Shown here one piece after another: positions 1 through 6,493 of a DNA stretch of 11,527 nt. The translations under genes and the position numbers were made by a program. Position 1 is the first letter of the stretch. Every line of letters begins with the position of its first letter. The notes beneath the pieces were generated by a model. The model was not told where the DNA came from. It did no database searches and saw only the letters and a program-made list of their open reading frames with translations. This DNA is from Pseudomonadota bacterium (GTDB lineage: Bacteria > Desulfobacterota > Desulfobaccia > Desulfobaccales > 0-14-0-80-60-11): contig JAHIKF010000440.1 in NCBI GenBank assembly GCA_018897875.1, positions 1 to 11,527 on the forward strand, in the 5' to 3' direction.

Positions 1-15
1 CAAAGGACTATTATT

Positions 16-95
16 TGTCATTCTGAGCGCAGCGAAGAATCTCTCTTTTTAAGCCGCCGAGATTCTTCACTCCGCTGCGCTCCGTTCAGAATGAC
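16..95. repeat. Imperfect inverted repeat of the TGTCATTCTGA type
   Basis: The left arm (16-42) begins TGTCATTCTGA and ends AAGAATCT. The right arm (60-95) is its reverse complement with about ten extra bases in the middle, where a GCGCAGCG core is flanked by additional bases. The arms are separated by a short pyrimidine-rich and GC spacer. The outer bases are perfectly complementary, so the DNA or RNA can fold into a long bulged hairpin. Elements that begin this way are common dispersed intergenic repeats in deltaproteobacterial and other genomes (general knowledge, not checked here). No transposase is linked to it. Confidence 0.75.
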
Positions 96-664
96 ATGAA
101 TATTCAATTTTTTTTGACTGCAACTTGGTATTAAGCCAGCTGCGGCCAGCACAACCTGTTGTTAAAATTAGACCGGGGCCCGGAGAATCCGTTAAGTTGA
201 GGGGAAAAAAATGGTTGGCGCTGAAACCGATGCAACCACAGGTGACGCTGAGCCGGGAGGCGGAGGCCACCTGCACCTGCCGCCTGCGGGCGTGGCACCG
301 GTTTTTTGCCGAATTATCCAGGATTAAATCCGTAATCGGTATAAAATATCCAAAGATGAAATTTTTTCTGGAGGTCGGCTCCAGGCAGGAAATTCCGGCG
401 AGTCATACCCCCAAGGCGGTGGTTGGCTCGGGTCGGTCCATGAGGAGCAGGCGGTTGAAAAATGGTTTCCTGGTTATGCCGCCCGAGGTTGAGGGTCTAG
501 ACTTTATGAAGAGGAAAATATTCTGCGCCGCCCTGGGCATGGTAAAATCGAGCAACCAATAGATTTTAACCGCCCGGGAGAGTCCTTAGGCCGGGAAGGC
601 CAACAACCCGGTGGGGACCGATTCATGCTGTGGTCATCTCTAACCGACATATTCCCTTGAGCCT
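96..664. other. Long spacer upstream of the cyclase, no supported gene
   Basis: This 569-base stretch has one open frame of 145 codons (125-562, +), but it begins at TTG without a ribosome binding site, has a low-complexity Arg/Lys-rich translation and resembles no family I know. I do not call it a gene. The last 100 bases contain a small GGCC(N5)GGCC hairpin near 582-594 and would form the leader of the cyclase mRNA. I see no convincing promoter pair. Confidence 0.5.
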
Positions 665-2590
665 GTGAAAAATTACCGCCGGAAAACTTCGTGGCTGCAC
701 CTGTTCATCTTGCTAATCTTGGTGGGCGCGGCCGTGCAGGGCATGACCTGGGCCGGCTGGCTGGAGTCGCCGGAAAGTATTTACTCCGACCTCTGGCACC
801 GGTTGGCCGGGCTCCGATATAAGCCTGCGCATGTGGCCATCGTGACTTTGGATGAGCCGACCCTGTCCGAGCACCCGGAGGAACCGCTGGTGTGCTGGAC
901 CCCCCATTTCGCCCGGGTCATCGAGGTCCTGCGGGGGGCCGGGGCCAGGGTCATGGGATTAGATTACCTCTATTATGTGAGCATCGAGGACTGGCTGCAA
1001 AGGCTCAACTTGCCGCCCCACCACCCGAGTTTGAAATATGATGCCGCTTTTAAGGCCCAGCTGGCTTCCGGCCAGGTGGTCATGGCGGCCAACCTGATGG
1101 TTGACGGACAACAGAAAGTCAAGGTCAACCTGCCCATCCAGAGTTATTTTACCGCCCTGCCACGGCGAGCCCTTGACGTGGGACTGGTGAATTTTTACAC
1201 CGATGCCGACGGGGTGATCCGCCGCTATATGCCCGCCGTGGCCGATGGTTATGGCCAGGTCACGCTCACCTTTGCCAAACTTCTGGCCACCCGGGCCACC
1301 GGGCAGGACCCGGCCGGGGAAATCCAGCGCCTGCAACATGATCTGGCTCTTAAAGACTGGTCGGCCGATGACCCCAGTGGCGTCAACCTGGGCGCTTTTC
1401 CCCTTATCGGTTACGTGGGGCCTCCGGGCGCCTTTCCCCGCCTTTCCTTCGGGCGGTTTCTCCGCCCTGAGGCCGGGACCGATCCGGAGATTCGGAACCT
1501 GAAAGACAAGGTCGTCATCATTGCCTATGAACCCGCGGCGCTCCAGGACATCCACTCAACGCCTTATTCCCTGAGCCTGTGGAAATGGCCGGGGACCGAT
1601 ATGAGCGGTGCCGAACTCCATGCCAACATTGTGGAAACCCTGCTCACCGGGAGATTCCCGAAACCGGCGCCCGGTTATCTCAGCGCCCTCTACCTGGCCG
1701 TGACGCTCCTTATCGGCGGTCTGCTATTCTACCGCCTGTCTTCCTGGCAGGGCCTGGTCGTCAGCCTGCTCATGTGCCTGCTGGTCGCGGCCTTCGCCTA
1801 CATCCTGTTCCGCCGGTACTGGCTGCTCCCCACCGCCAACGTGCAGTTGGCGGTCATGATGAGTTACATGGGCATACTGGGCCTCAGGCTCACGGGGGAG
1901 GAGCGTGAACGCGCCCGTATCCGGAATATTTTTGGCCGCTACGTCGCCGACGAGGTGGTGGAAAAACTCCTGGCGACGGGAATGCTGCCGAACCTGGGGG
2001 GCGACAGCTTCCAAGTAACGGTGCTCTTTTCCGATATCCGCAACTTCACCGCCATCTCAGAGCGCCTGGGCCCCCGGGCGGTGGTGGAAATGCTCAATAC
2101 CTATCTGGCCCAGGCCTGTGAGCCGATCCTGGCCCACGGCGGCACGGTGGACAAATTTATCGGGGATGCGGTGATGGCGGTGTTTGGCTCCCCGGTGCTT
2201 TATCCGGACCATGCCCGGCGGGCCCTGAGCGCCGCCCTGGGCCTGGCGCAAAAAGCCCGGGAGTTCCGCACCTGGATGCAACAACGCTTTGGCGATCAAG
2301 ACCTTCCCGATTTTGCCATCGGGATCGGCATTCATACCGGTGAAGCCATTGTGGGCAACATCGGCTCACCCAAGCGCCTGGAATTCACCGCCATCGGCGA
2401 TACGGTAAATACCGCCTCGCGGCTGGAGGGTTTGACCAAAGAGTTGGGCTGGACTATCGTCGCCAGCCGCAGTACCATTGACGCGGCTGCGGGAGTGGCC
2501 ACCGGCCGGCAAGACACCCGGGCGGTCAAAGGCCGCCAAGAACGTATCGAGGTCTTTGAGGTGCTCGGTCTGGAAGAGGAAAACAACTAA
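665..2590 (+). CDS. CHASE2-domain class III adenylate cyclase
   Basis: A membrane-bound sensor that should make cAMP from ATP. Residues 11-32 form an N-terminal membrane segment. Residues about 35-330 form an extracytoplasmic CHASE2 sensor, with the typical strand VAIVTLDEPTLSEH, a DKVVII strand and the closing SGAELHANIVETLLTG. Three membrane helices follow (about 338-357, 363-382, 390-408), then a linker with the NIFGRYVADEVVEKLL element and the cyclase domain (about 445-637). Metal-binding Asp457 (FSDIRNF) and Asp501 (DKFIGDAV) are present. Lys497 and Thr575 (FTAIGD) form the class IIIb adenine-selecting pair, and Asn582 and Arg586 (TVNTASR) are the transition-state residues, so the enzyme looks active and ATP-specific. 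The start is GTG with only a weak ribosome binding site. A small secreted protein follows 108 bp downstream on the same strand and may be co-transcribed. The ligand of CHASE2 is unknown. Confidence 0.95.
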   Translation: MKNYRRKTSWLHLFILLILVGAAVQGMTWAGWLESPESIYSDLWHRLAGLRYKPAHVAIVTLDEPTLSEHPEEPLVCWTPHFARVIEVLRGAGARVMGLDYLYYVSIEDWLQRLNLPPHHPSLKYDAAFKAQLASGQVVMAANLMVDGQQKVKVNLPIQSYFTALPRRALDVGLVNFYTDADGVIRRYMPAVADGYGQVTLTFAKLLATRATGQDPAGEIQRLQHDLALKDWSADDPSGVNLGAFPLIGYVGPPGAFPRLSFGRFLRPEAGTDPEIRNLKDKVVIIAYEPAALQDIHSTPYSLSLWKWPGTDMSGAELHANIVETLLTGRFPKPAPGYLSALYLAVTLLIGGLLFYRLSSWQGLVVSLLMCLLVAAFAYILFRRYWLLPTANVQLAVMMSYMGILGLRLTGEERERARIRNIFGRYVADEVVEKLLATGMLPNLGGDSFQVTVLFSDIRNFTAISERLGPRAVVEMLNTYLAQACEPILAHGGTVDKFIGDAVMAVFGSPVLYPDHARRALSAALGLAQKAREFRTWMQQRFGDQDLPDFAIGIGIHTGEAIVGNIGSPKRLEFTAIGDTVNTASRLEGLTKELGWTIVASRSTIDAAAGVATGRQDTRAVKGRQERIEVFEVLGLEEENN

Positions 2591-2616
2591 CCGGCTTGCC
2601 AAGACCGGAAGACCCC

Positions 2617-2639
2617 CTGAGGAACGGCGCCGTTCTCAG
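2617..2639. repeat. Palindrome between cyclase and downstream gene
   Basis: GAACGGC (2622-2628) is directly followed by GCCGTTC (2629-2635), flanked by CTGA and TCAG, which extend the symmetry to 11 pairs with one bulged G at 2621. It sits 27 bp after the cyclase stop. It has no T run, so it is a poor intrinsic terminator. It could be a dyad protein site, an mRNA 3'-end hairpin or chance. Confidence 0.4.
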
Positions 2640-2698
2640 CCGGCCAGGCGGTCAGCCACAGGTTCCGGTTAAGGCGGACATGAAGCATGGAGGCAATT

Positions 2699-3061
2699 AT
2701 GCAGTGGATCATGAAGATTTGCGTTAGAGGCGCACTCGGTCTGGGGGCGGCGGCCCTCTTGCTGTCCGGGGTTCCGGCTCACGCCAACCCGGCCTCCGGC
2801 GCCGCATCCCGGGAAAGTCAACCGCGCCTTTTGGCTCAGAGTAAGGCCCAGCCAGAGGAAGCCGAGAAGCTGGAACAACAACGCCTGAAAGAGCAGCAGG
2901 ACCGGGCCAAGGTGCAGCAGGAGCAGAAACAACAACAAAGCCAACCGGAGATGAGGAAGATGCGGGGGCCGATACCGGAGGCGGCGCCGCCCAATTCCAG
3001 CAAGTCGCGATTTGGCGCCGGGGTTATCCGGAAGAGTGAGAAACCCGTAGACAGTGAATAG
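2699..3061 (+). CDS. Small secreted Gln-rich helical protein, unknown function
   Basis: I do not recognise a family. I prefer the ATG at 2699 over the in-frame ATG at 2687, because GGAGG at 2689-2693 lies five bases ahead of it; this gives 120 residues. The start has a signal peptide: a short basic stretch (MKICVR), a hydrophobic Ala/Leu/Gly core and an AHA cleavage site, with the mature protein starting NPASG. The middle (about residues 45-85) is dense in Glu, Gln, Lys and Arg and is probably one long helix or coiled coil. The tail is rich in Pro, Ser and basic residues. There is no lipobox and no membrane anchor after the signal peptide, so it should be periplasmic. It follows the CHASE2 cyclase on the same strand and might act with its periplasmic sensor domain; that is inference from position only. 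Confidence 0.7.
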   Translation: MQWIMKICVRGALGLGAAALLLSGVPAHANPASGAASRESQPRLLAQSKAQPEEAEKLEQQRLKEQQDRAKVQQEQKQQQSQPEMRKMRGPIPEAAPPNSSKSRFGAGVIRKSEKPVDSE

Positions 3062-3095
3062 GACCACACCTTGGGGGATGGTCCGAGGGGATTGG

Positions 3096-3117
3096 GGGCC
3101 CGTTCTCATACGGGCTC
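3096..3117. terminator. Possible hairpin between convergent genes
   Basis: GGGCCCGT (3096-3103) and ACGGGCTC (3110-3117) form an eight-pair stem including one G-T pair, with a six-base loop. It lies between the end of the secreted-protein gene (+) and the end of the NHLP-like gene (-). It lacks a T tract on either strand, so termination is only a possibility. A second, weaker stem, GGACCA (3061-3066) with TGGTCC (3079-3084), precedes it. Confidence 0.25.
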
Positions 3118-3204
3118 GAAGGCTCCGGTTTTCCCTGCCAGGCGTCTTCCGGGCCTACCCCAACCACGGCGCGGTTGGCCGGAGGATGGCCCCGGCTTTA
3201 CCCT

Positions 3205-3537
3205 TCAACGCCCGGCCCCCACGGAGATGGTTACTCCCTCGGTCCAGCCCGCCCGCCACATGCTCCAAACCTGCATCTGAGAGCTCGTCTCGGGCTTGCG
3301 GTAGCAGGAGGAGGTGCACTCCACGAACCATTCGGGGGCGCCCCGACGGGTACACCGGAGGCGGATCATCCGGTCGCGGTTCGAAACCACCCGGATAAAA
3401 ATATTCGGGGGCACCTCGAAGCCGTATTCCTGGAAAACCGCCTCGGGGGCCGCGAGCAGTCGCTCTTTGAAGGCCGCATCCGCCCAGGCCCTGGCTACCA
3501 CCTTGCCCCAGGTCCTCTGAAACGCTTGCCGGTCCAT
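3205..3537 (-). CDS. NHLP (nitrile hydratase leader-like) RiPP precursor candidate
   Basis: A 110-residue protein. Residues about 5-53 match the nitrile-hydratase-alpha-like leader of NHLP/proteusin-type precursors: WGKVVARAWADAAFKERLL (10-28), then APEAVFQEYGFEVP (30-43) and the strand NIFIRVVSN (45-53), corresponding to the family pattern 'AW.DpaFk..Ll..P.aal.e.G...P..v.v.Vven'. In that family the leader directs enzymes that modify the C-terminal core. Here the tail (54-110) has Cys62, Cys74 and Cys78 and is rich in tryptophan (Trp70, 91, 94, 98). Third codon positions stay G/C-rich through the tail, which argues that it is really coded. The start is ATG with CGGAGAAG upstream. The Cys-x-x-Cys-Ser-Cys metal claw of real nitrile hydratase is missing, so it should not be an enzyme. 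No modifying enzyme, peptidase or transporter is nearby in the window. The leader assignment is fairly secure; a modified product is inference. Confidence 0.75.
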   Translation of the reverse strand: MDRQAFQRTWGKVVARAWADAAFKERLLAAPEAVFQEYGFEVPPNIFIRVVSNRDRMIRLRCTRRGAPEWFVECTSSCYRKPETSSQMQVWSMWRAGWTEGVTISVGAGR

Positions 3538-4185
3538 ACTCTTCTTCTCCGGTGGCGTCTTAAAGAGGTATCCACCACTCTGCCCCCAGGCGCTTTATGG
3601 CCCGGCGGTCTTTCCTGCCAGGGAAGTCAGCGGCGGGCTTACCCCGGAATGGCCGGGAAGCCGCACGCCCTCTCTCCTTCGGCCGCACTTCACCACGGTT
3701 TTCAGGCAATCTCGTTACGGGATTCTTCGGCATGAAGCTGCCGAGACATGAATTTCCCGGTGCCGCCGGTGGTTTCCCCAACGGGTTCCAGAACCGGCAA
3801 CTGCCGCCCATGAGGCATAGTTGCTGAATCAACGCATAATTTACGATAGCATCAGGGGGTCGTGAGGCAAGAGGCCCGCGGCTGACTCTGGGCAAGGTGC
3901 CTGCGGGTCAAGACTGGTCACTGCCAGGTAGGGGTCAGGGGGTGGTCAGACAGGCGCGTTTCCATAAATTCCGGGCGGGGCCAGGGCCGGTCTCCGGAAA
4001 CTGCGCCGGCCCTCTTCCACCAGGATCATCACCAAAACCTCTCTGAACCGGGGAACCCCAAGGGTGCTGGTTATGGCGCCCCAGGGGGTGAGAGATAAAG
4101 CCCCGGCAACCTTTCATGACGTTTCGGAGGGGATCGTTGGATTAATGGTAAGGCTGGGGAATCAATGCATGAAACTGTTATTGCC
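3538..4185. other. Spacer upstream of the NHLP-like gene, no supported gene
   Basis: About 650 bases without a convincing gene. An open frame at 3560-3895 (-) begins at TTG, is basic and proline-rich and resembles no family; another at 3935-4117 (-) is similar. A strong hairpin sits at 3983-4013: AGGGCCGG (3983-3990) pairs perfectly with CCGGCCCT (4006-4013). The AT-richer patch around 3825-3855 could hold a promoter for the NHLP-like gene, but I cannot pick a -35/-10 pair. Part of this stretch could be decayed coding sequence. Confidence 0.45.
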
Positions 4186-4422
4186 TCATTCCCCGCTGAG
4201 ATAGTCGCCGAGACGTTTCCGGTTGTGCTCGTCCTCGTGACAGTAGACGCAGAGATTTTCCCAGTTGGAGCCGTCCACGGGGTTATTCCTGGGATTGCCG
4301 TCCTTGTGGTGCACCGTTAAAAGCTGCCGGTTGCGATGCGTGAATTCCCGCCTGCACTTGGCGCAAATCAGCCCATGGATTCGCAGCGAGCGTTCCCGGT
4401 AGTTACTGACTGGGGTTACCAA
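4186..4422 (-). CDS. yajD: HNH nuclease, YajD type
   Basis: A 78-residue HNH-family protein, probably a metal-dependent DNA nuclease of unknown cellular role. Zinc-binding CAKC (Cys20, Cys23) is followed by the catalytic strand TVHHKDGNPRNNPVDGSNW (His38, His39, Asn53) and a second zinc pair CVYC (Cys58, Cys61) with His66. The HHKDGN..NNP.DGSNWE.LC.YCH order is that of Escherichia coli YajD, which has a longer C-terminal tail; here the protein stops soon after the HNH fold. The start appears to be TTG at 4420-4422: the upstream in-frame stop is at 4435-4437 and no ATG lies in frame before the domain. TGAGGAT supplies a ribosome binding site about nine bases away. An out-of-frame ATG at 4430-4432 reads only nine codons. 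It lies 199 bp downstream of the MucR-like gene on the same strand. Confidence 0.85.
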   Translation of the reverse strand: MVTPVSNYRERSLRIHGLICAKCRREFTHRNRQLLTVHHKDGNPRNNPVDGSNWENLCVYCHEDEHNRKRLGDYLSGE

Positions 4423-4499
4423 ACTGCGCCATCCTCAAAAAATCCGTTAGCCGGCGTGCGCCCGCCGCTCCCGTAGGGGGGGCGAATCTCTTCCCTGAG

Positions 4500-4549
4500 C
4501 TTAACGCCCAAAGCACACCCCTCCGAGACTTGTCTCGGGTAGAGTTAAG
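4500..4549. repeat. Nested inverted repeat upstream of the HNH gene
   Basis: An inner perfect hairpin, CCGAGActtgTCTCGG (4523-4538), is enclosed by CTTAAC (4500-4505) and GTTAAG (4544-4549). Further out, ATCTCTT (4486-4492) can pair with AAGAGAT. It would lie in the 5' leader of the HNH gene, or in the 3' part of a message continuing from the MucR-like gene. It has no T run on the minus strand. A structured leader or an attenuated terminator is possible; function unknown. Confidence 0.4.
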
Positions 4550-4621
4550 AGATAAGCCCCTGGTTAGCACTTCATCCAGTATGGGGCCGCCCTTTTAAGC
4601 AGCAATCACGCTCAGGTTGAC

Positions 4622-5062
4622 TTAAGCAGTAGCCTTACGCCTCCCGCCCTGCGCCCCCAAGCCTCTTTCCTTGGCCAATTTGCTGCGCTGTTCGGAATAC
4701 TCTTTGCACACCAGCGGGAATTTTTTCGGATCCAGACCATATCTCTGAAAATATTCCTTCGGCATCAAGTTGTGAGCTTTGCGCAGATGAGTCTTTAAGG
4801 TCTTCATTTTTTTGCCGCATTCCAGGCAAACCACGTATTTTGCTTTGACGATATCTTTCAATGGCACCGACGGTTTTTTTACCACTCCCGCCTCGCCGCT
4901 CTTTTCCGCGGCCATATCCTCCAGCGCTGCCCCGCCCTCCAGAGCAGACAAAACATTGTATATCTCTTTAATTTCATCAACCAATTCATCGGGGCTGAGT
5001 TCGCTCATCGAGGCGTGGGACATTACAATTTGTGCGGTTAATTTTAACACTTCGCTGGCCAT
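4622..5062 (-). CDS. MucR/Ros-family zinc-finger transcriptional regulator
   Basis: A 146-residue DNA-binding regulator. Residues 1-45 form the N-terminal helical region with the family pattern LTAQIVMSHASMSELSPDEL, which in MucR/Ros proteins mediates oligomerisation. A low-complexity linker (46-70) follows, then the Ros-type zinc finger: Cys79-x2-Cys82-x9-His92-x4-His97, flanked by the basic stretch KKMKTLKTHLRKAHN. The conserved LMPKEYFQRYGLDPKKFPLV that follows completes the domain, and the C-terminus is basic (RSKLAKERGLGAQGGRRK). MucR/Ros proteins bind AT-rich DNA and often repress their own promoter. The ATG start has AGGGAGGA six bases upstream, and a strong AT-rich promoter lies just ahead. 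Its targets here are unknown; the flanking HNH and NHLP-like genes on the same strand are possible. Confidence 0.93.
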   Translation of the reverse strand: MASEVLKLTAQIVMSHASMSELSPDELVDEIKEIYNVLSALEGGAALEDMAAEKSGEAGVVKKPSVPLKDIVKAKYVVCLECGKKMKTLKTHLRKAHNLMPKEYFQRYGLDPKKFPLVCKEYSEQRSKLAKERGLGAQGGRRKATA

Positions 5063-5115
5063 GTGAATCCTCCCTGTTTTTCTAGTTTATCGGATTTCAT
5101 TACAGAAGATGGGTT

Positions 5116-5144
5116 AATATTTAATACTAATATTGATTTGTCAA
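5116..5144 (-). promoter_or_regulatory. Sigma70-type promoter of the MucR-like gene
   Basis: On the minus strand, a perfect -35 TTGACA (5139-5144) is followed after 17 bases by AATATT (5116-5121), which matches the -10 consensus at four of six positions. The start codon lies about 54 bases past the -10 box. The surroundings are far more AT-rich than the rest of the window, as expected for a Ros/MucR target. Confidence 0.6.
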
Positions 5145-5167
5145 GGGGTTTTTCTTAAAATATTGAT
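5129..5167. repeat. AATATTGAT direct repeats flanking the -35 box
   Basis: AATATTGAT occurs at 5129-5137 and again at 5159-5167, 30 bp apart (about three helical turns), with the -35 element between them. A third AATATT core forms the -10 at 5116-5121. AT-rich sites with T-A steps are the known preference of Ros/MucR proteins, so these are candidate autoregulatory sites. Confidence 0.4.
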
Positions 5168-5204
5168 CCTTACTTCTTTTTATGAAGGGCTAAACCATAA
5201 TTGT

Positions 5205-5247
5205 TTCGGCCTGGGCCAAAAATCCCTTGGCCTAAATTATTGCCGAA
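5205..5247. repeat. Two-tier inverted repeat
   Basis: Outer arms TTCGGC (5205-5210) and GCCGAA (5242-5247) enclose inner arms GGCCAA (5214-5219) and TTGGCC (5227-5232) with a seven-base loop. It lies between the end of the membrane-protein region and the MucR-like promoter. It may terminate or bound minus-strand transcription from the DUF4203-like gene, but no T run follows. Confidence 0.35.
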
Positions 5248-5404
5248 GTTAGGAACCAGCAAGTCACCCATAAAGTTTGCTCAATCAAATTAGTCATAGA
5301 ATTATCAGACGATTCAACCAGATTTGGGGCGATTCCGGAGGGCTGGTGCGAGGTTTAATCCTGCATCTGCTATCTGATATGTTACCTATGGCCCGGTACT
5401 CTAC

Positions 5405-5580
5405 TCACCAGAGATCCATTGGTTTCACGGGGATGAATTGTTGTTCCGCCAGGAATTTCTCGGAGATTATTGGTGCAATCAAAGAAGCGTTGACCCCGGG
5501 CCTCACCCCCAACTCCTTTGGCCAAAGTCTCAAAATGCGGCCTTCCGGCGCCTCTAACTCGAGTAGGTGCGTCGATCTTT
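5405..5580 (-). other. Possible frameshifted tail beyond the membrane-protein gene
   Basis: The -1 frame overlapping the end of the membrane-protein gene stays open and continues about 48 codons past that gene's stop at 5554, ending TGA at 5405-5407. The tail reads as a reasonable protein (LLELEAPEGRILRLWPKELG, then a segment with IAPIISEKFLAEQQFIPVK) and has no ATG or obvious ribosome binding site of its own. Third-position G/C is lower than in the neighbours. It could be a broken remnant, a C-terminal extension lost by a frameshift, or chance. Confidence 0.25.
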
Positions 5581-6111
5581 GAACATCCCGTACTGGGTAG
5601 CGAAGCCGACGCCCCCCAACGCCATCATGGCCACGATGGCCAGGAAGTTGGGCCGCCCGCCCCCCAAGGCCAGCGCCGGTAGGAGCAAGCCCAGGCCGTA
5701 GACCATTTGCGTCGCGCCGCTGAAAGCGGTGGCCAGCATGACGAACAGGTCTCTGACGCCATAGAACAGAAATCCAACGAGCGCTGCACCGAGGACCCCC
5801 ATCAGGATCACGGCCCCAGGGGAGACGTTCAGGGCCAGGCCCAGGGCGCCCAGGATCATGAACCCCAAAGCCGCCCCGATGATGATGACGCCGATGCTCC
5901 ACAGGGGATAGGCGAGCAGCGCCAGGACCACCGCGGCGCCGACTCCGATCAGGAGGGCCAGCCAGGGCTGGCTGGCCGGGGTGAAGGACTGGCCGAGTAG
6001 GTAACCATAGATCAGGCCGGCCAGTATCAGGAAAATCCGGAATAGGGGATAGCCATAGAAACAACTGGCCAGACCCACAAGGATGGCCGCAACTCCGATC
6101 CACGCATCCAT
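5554..6111 (-). CDS. DUF4203-like multi-pass membrane protein
   Basis: A 185-residue, very hydrophobic protein with about seven predicted membrane helices (roughly residues 3-19, 23-40, 51-68, 71-93, 99-117, 121-149, 153-172). The spacing and glycine-rich helices, for example the YPLFRIFLILAGLIYGYLLG stretch and the VIIIGAALGFMILGALG stretch, fit the DUF4203/TMEM198-like family, whose bacterial function is unknown. The start is ATG with AAGGAA about seven bases upstream. The C-terminus ends in a short basic tail (FKDRRTYSS). Another open frame overlaps nearly the whole gene, but its proline/arginine-rich translation is the usual shadow of GC-rich coding DNA. It is transcribed divergently from kdsC. 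The family call is moderate; that it is an integral membrane protein is clear. Confidence 0.8.
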   Translation of the reverse strand: MDAWIGVAAILVGLASCFYGYPLFRIFLILAGLIYGYLLGQSFTPASQPWLALLIGVGAAVVLALLAYPLWSIGVIIIGAALGFMILGALGLALNVSPGAVILMGVLGAALVGFLFYGVRDLFVMLATAFSGATQMVYGLGLLLPALALGGGRPNFLAIVAMMALGGVGFATQYGMFKDRRTYSS

Positions 6112-6493
6112 AGGAAGGTTCCTTTCCAGGCTCTTTTAGGTGAAGCTTAGGCGGGGGCTTAACTGCAGCCTCCCCTGCCTGAATAAGGGTAATAATGGAA
6201 CCGGCTCATGGCAAGGGCAGGCGGTGAGATCGGCTCGCGGCAACAGAAAATAATGGGGCGCAGACTCATTCGGATCGGGGCCGCCGGCGCAAACTCCCCC
6301 AAAGTCCCCGATCTTTGGACCGGACTCTCTCCATCGAGACATAAGCTTGAATTAGGTGCCAACTCTGTGGTATTTAGATCTCCAAACCCTGGTTACTCTT
6401 CTGCCCCCTCTGTACCACGGGGCAGGGGAAGGCCGATTTTAACCGGCTTGGATAGGTGCGAGAAACTACCCCGGCATCTGTAAGGACGACGAT
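6112..6493. other. Divergent spacer between membrane protein and kdsC
   Basis: About 380 bases with no supported gene. Two clean inverted repeats are present: GATCGGGG (6273-6280) with CCCCGATC (6306-6313), and CTGCCCC (6401-6407) with GGGGCAG (6419-6425, 11-base loop). TTGAAT (6347-6352) and TATTTA (6371-6376), 18 bases apart, are a weak promoter candidate for kdsC. The second hairpin would lie in the kdsC leader, about 70 bases ahead of its start. Confidence 0.4.

Noticed and set aside
125..562. A 145-codon open frame ahead of the cyclase
   Set aside because: TTG start without a ribosome binding site, unusual basic composition, no recognisable motif; it lies in a spacer with a competing open frame on the other strand.
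3205..3537. Functional nitrile hydratase alpha subunit
   Set aside because: Too short and lacks the Cys-x-x-Cys-Ser-Cys metal claw; no beta subunit gene is adjacent.
3560..3895. A 111-codon minus-strand frame upstream of the NHLP-like gene
   Set aside because: TTG start, low-complexity Arg/Pro-rich translation and no ribosome binding site or family resemblance.
5405..6103. A 232-codon frame covering the DUF4203-like gene
   Set aside because: Most of it is a Pro/Arg/Gly-rich shadow of the hydrophobic coding frame; only the tail past 5554 is kept as a low-confidence observation.
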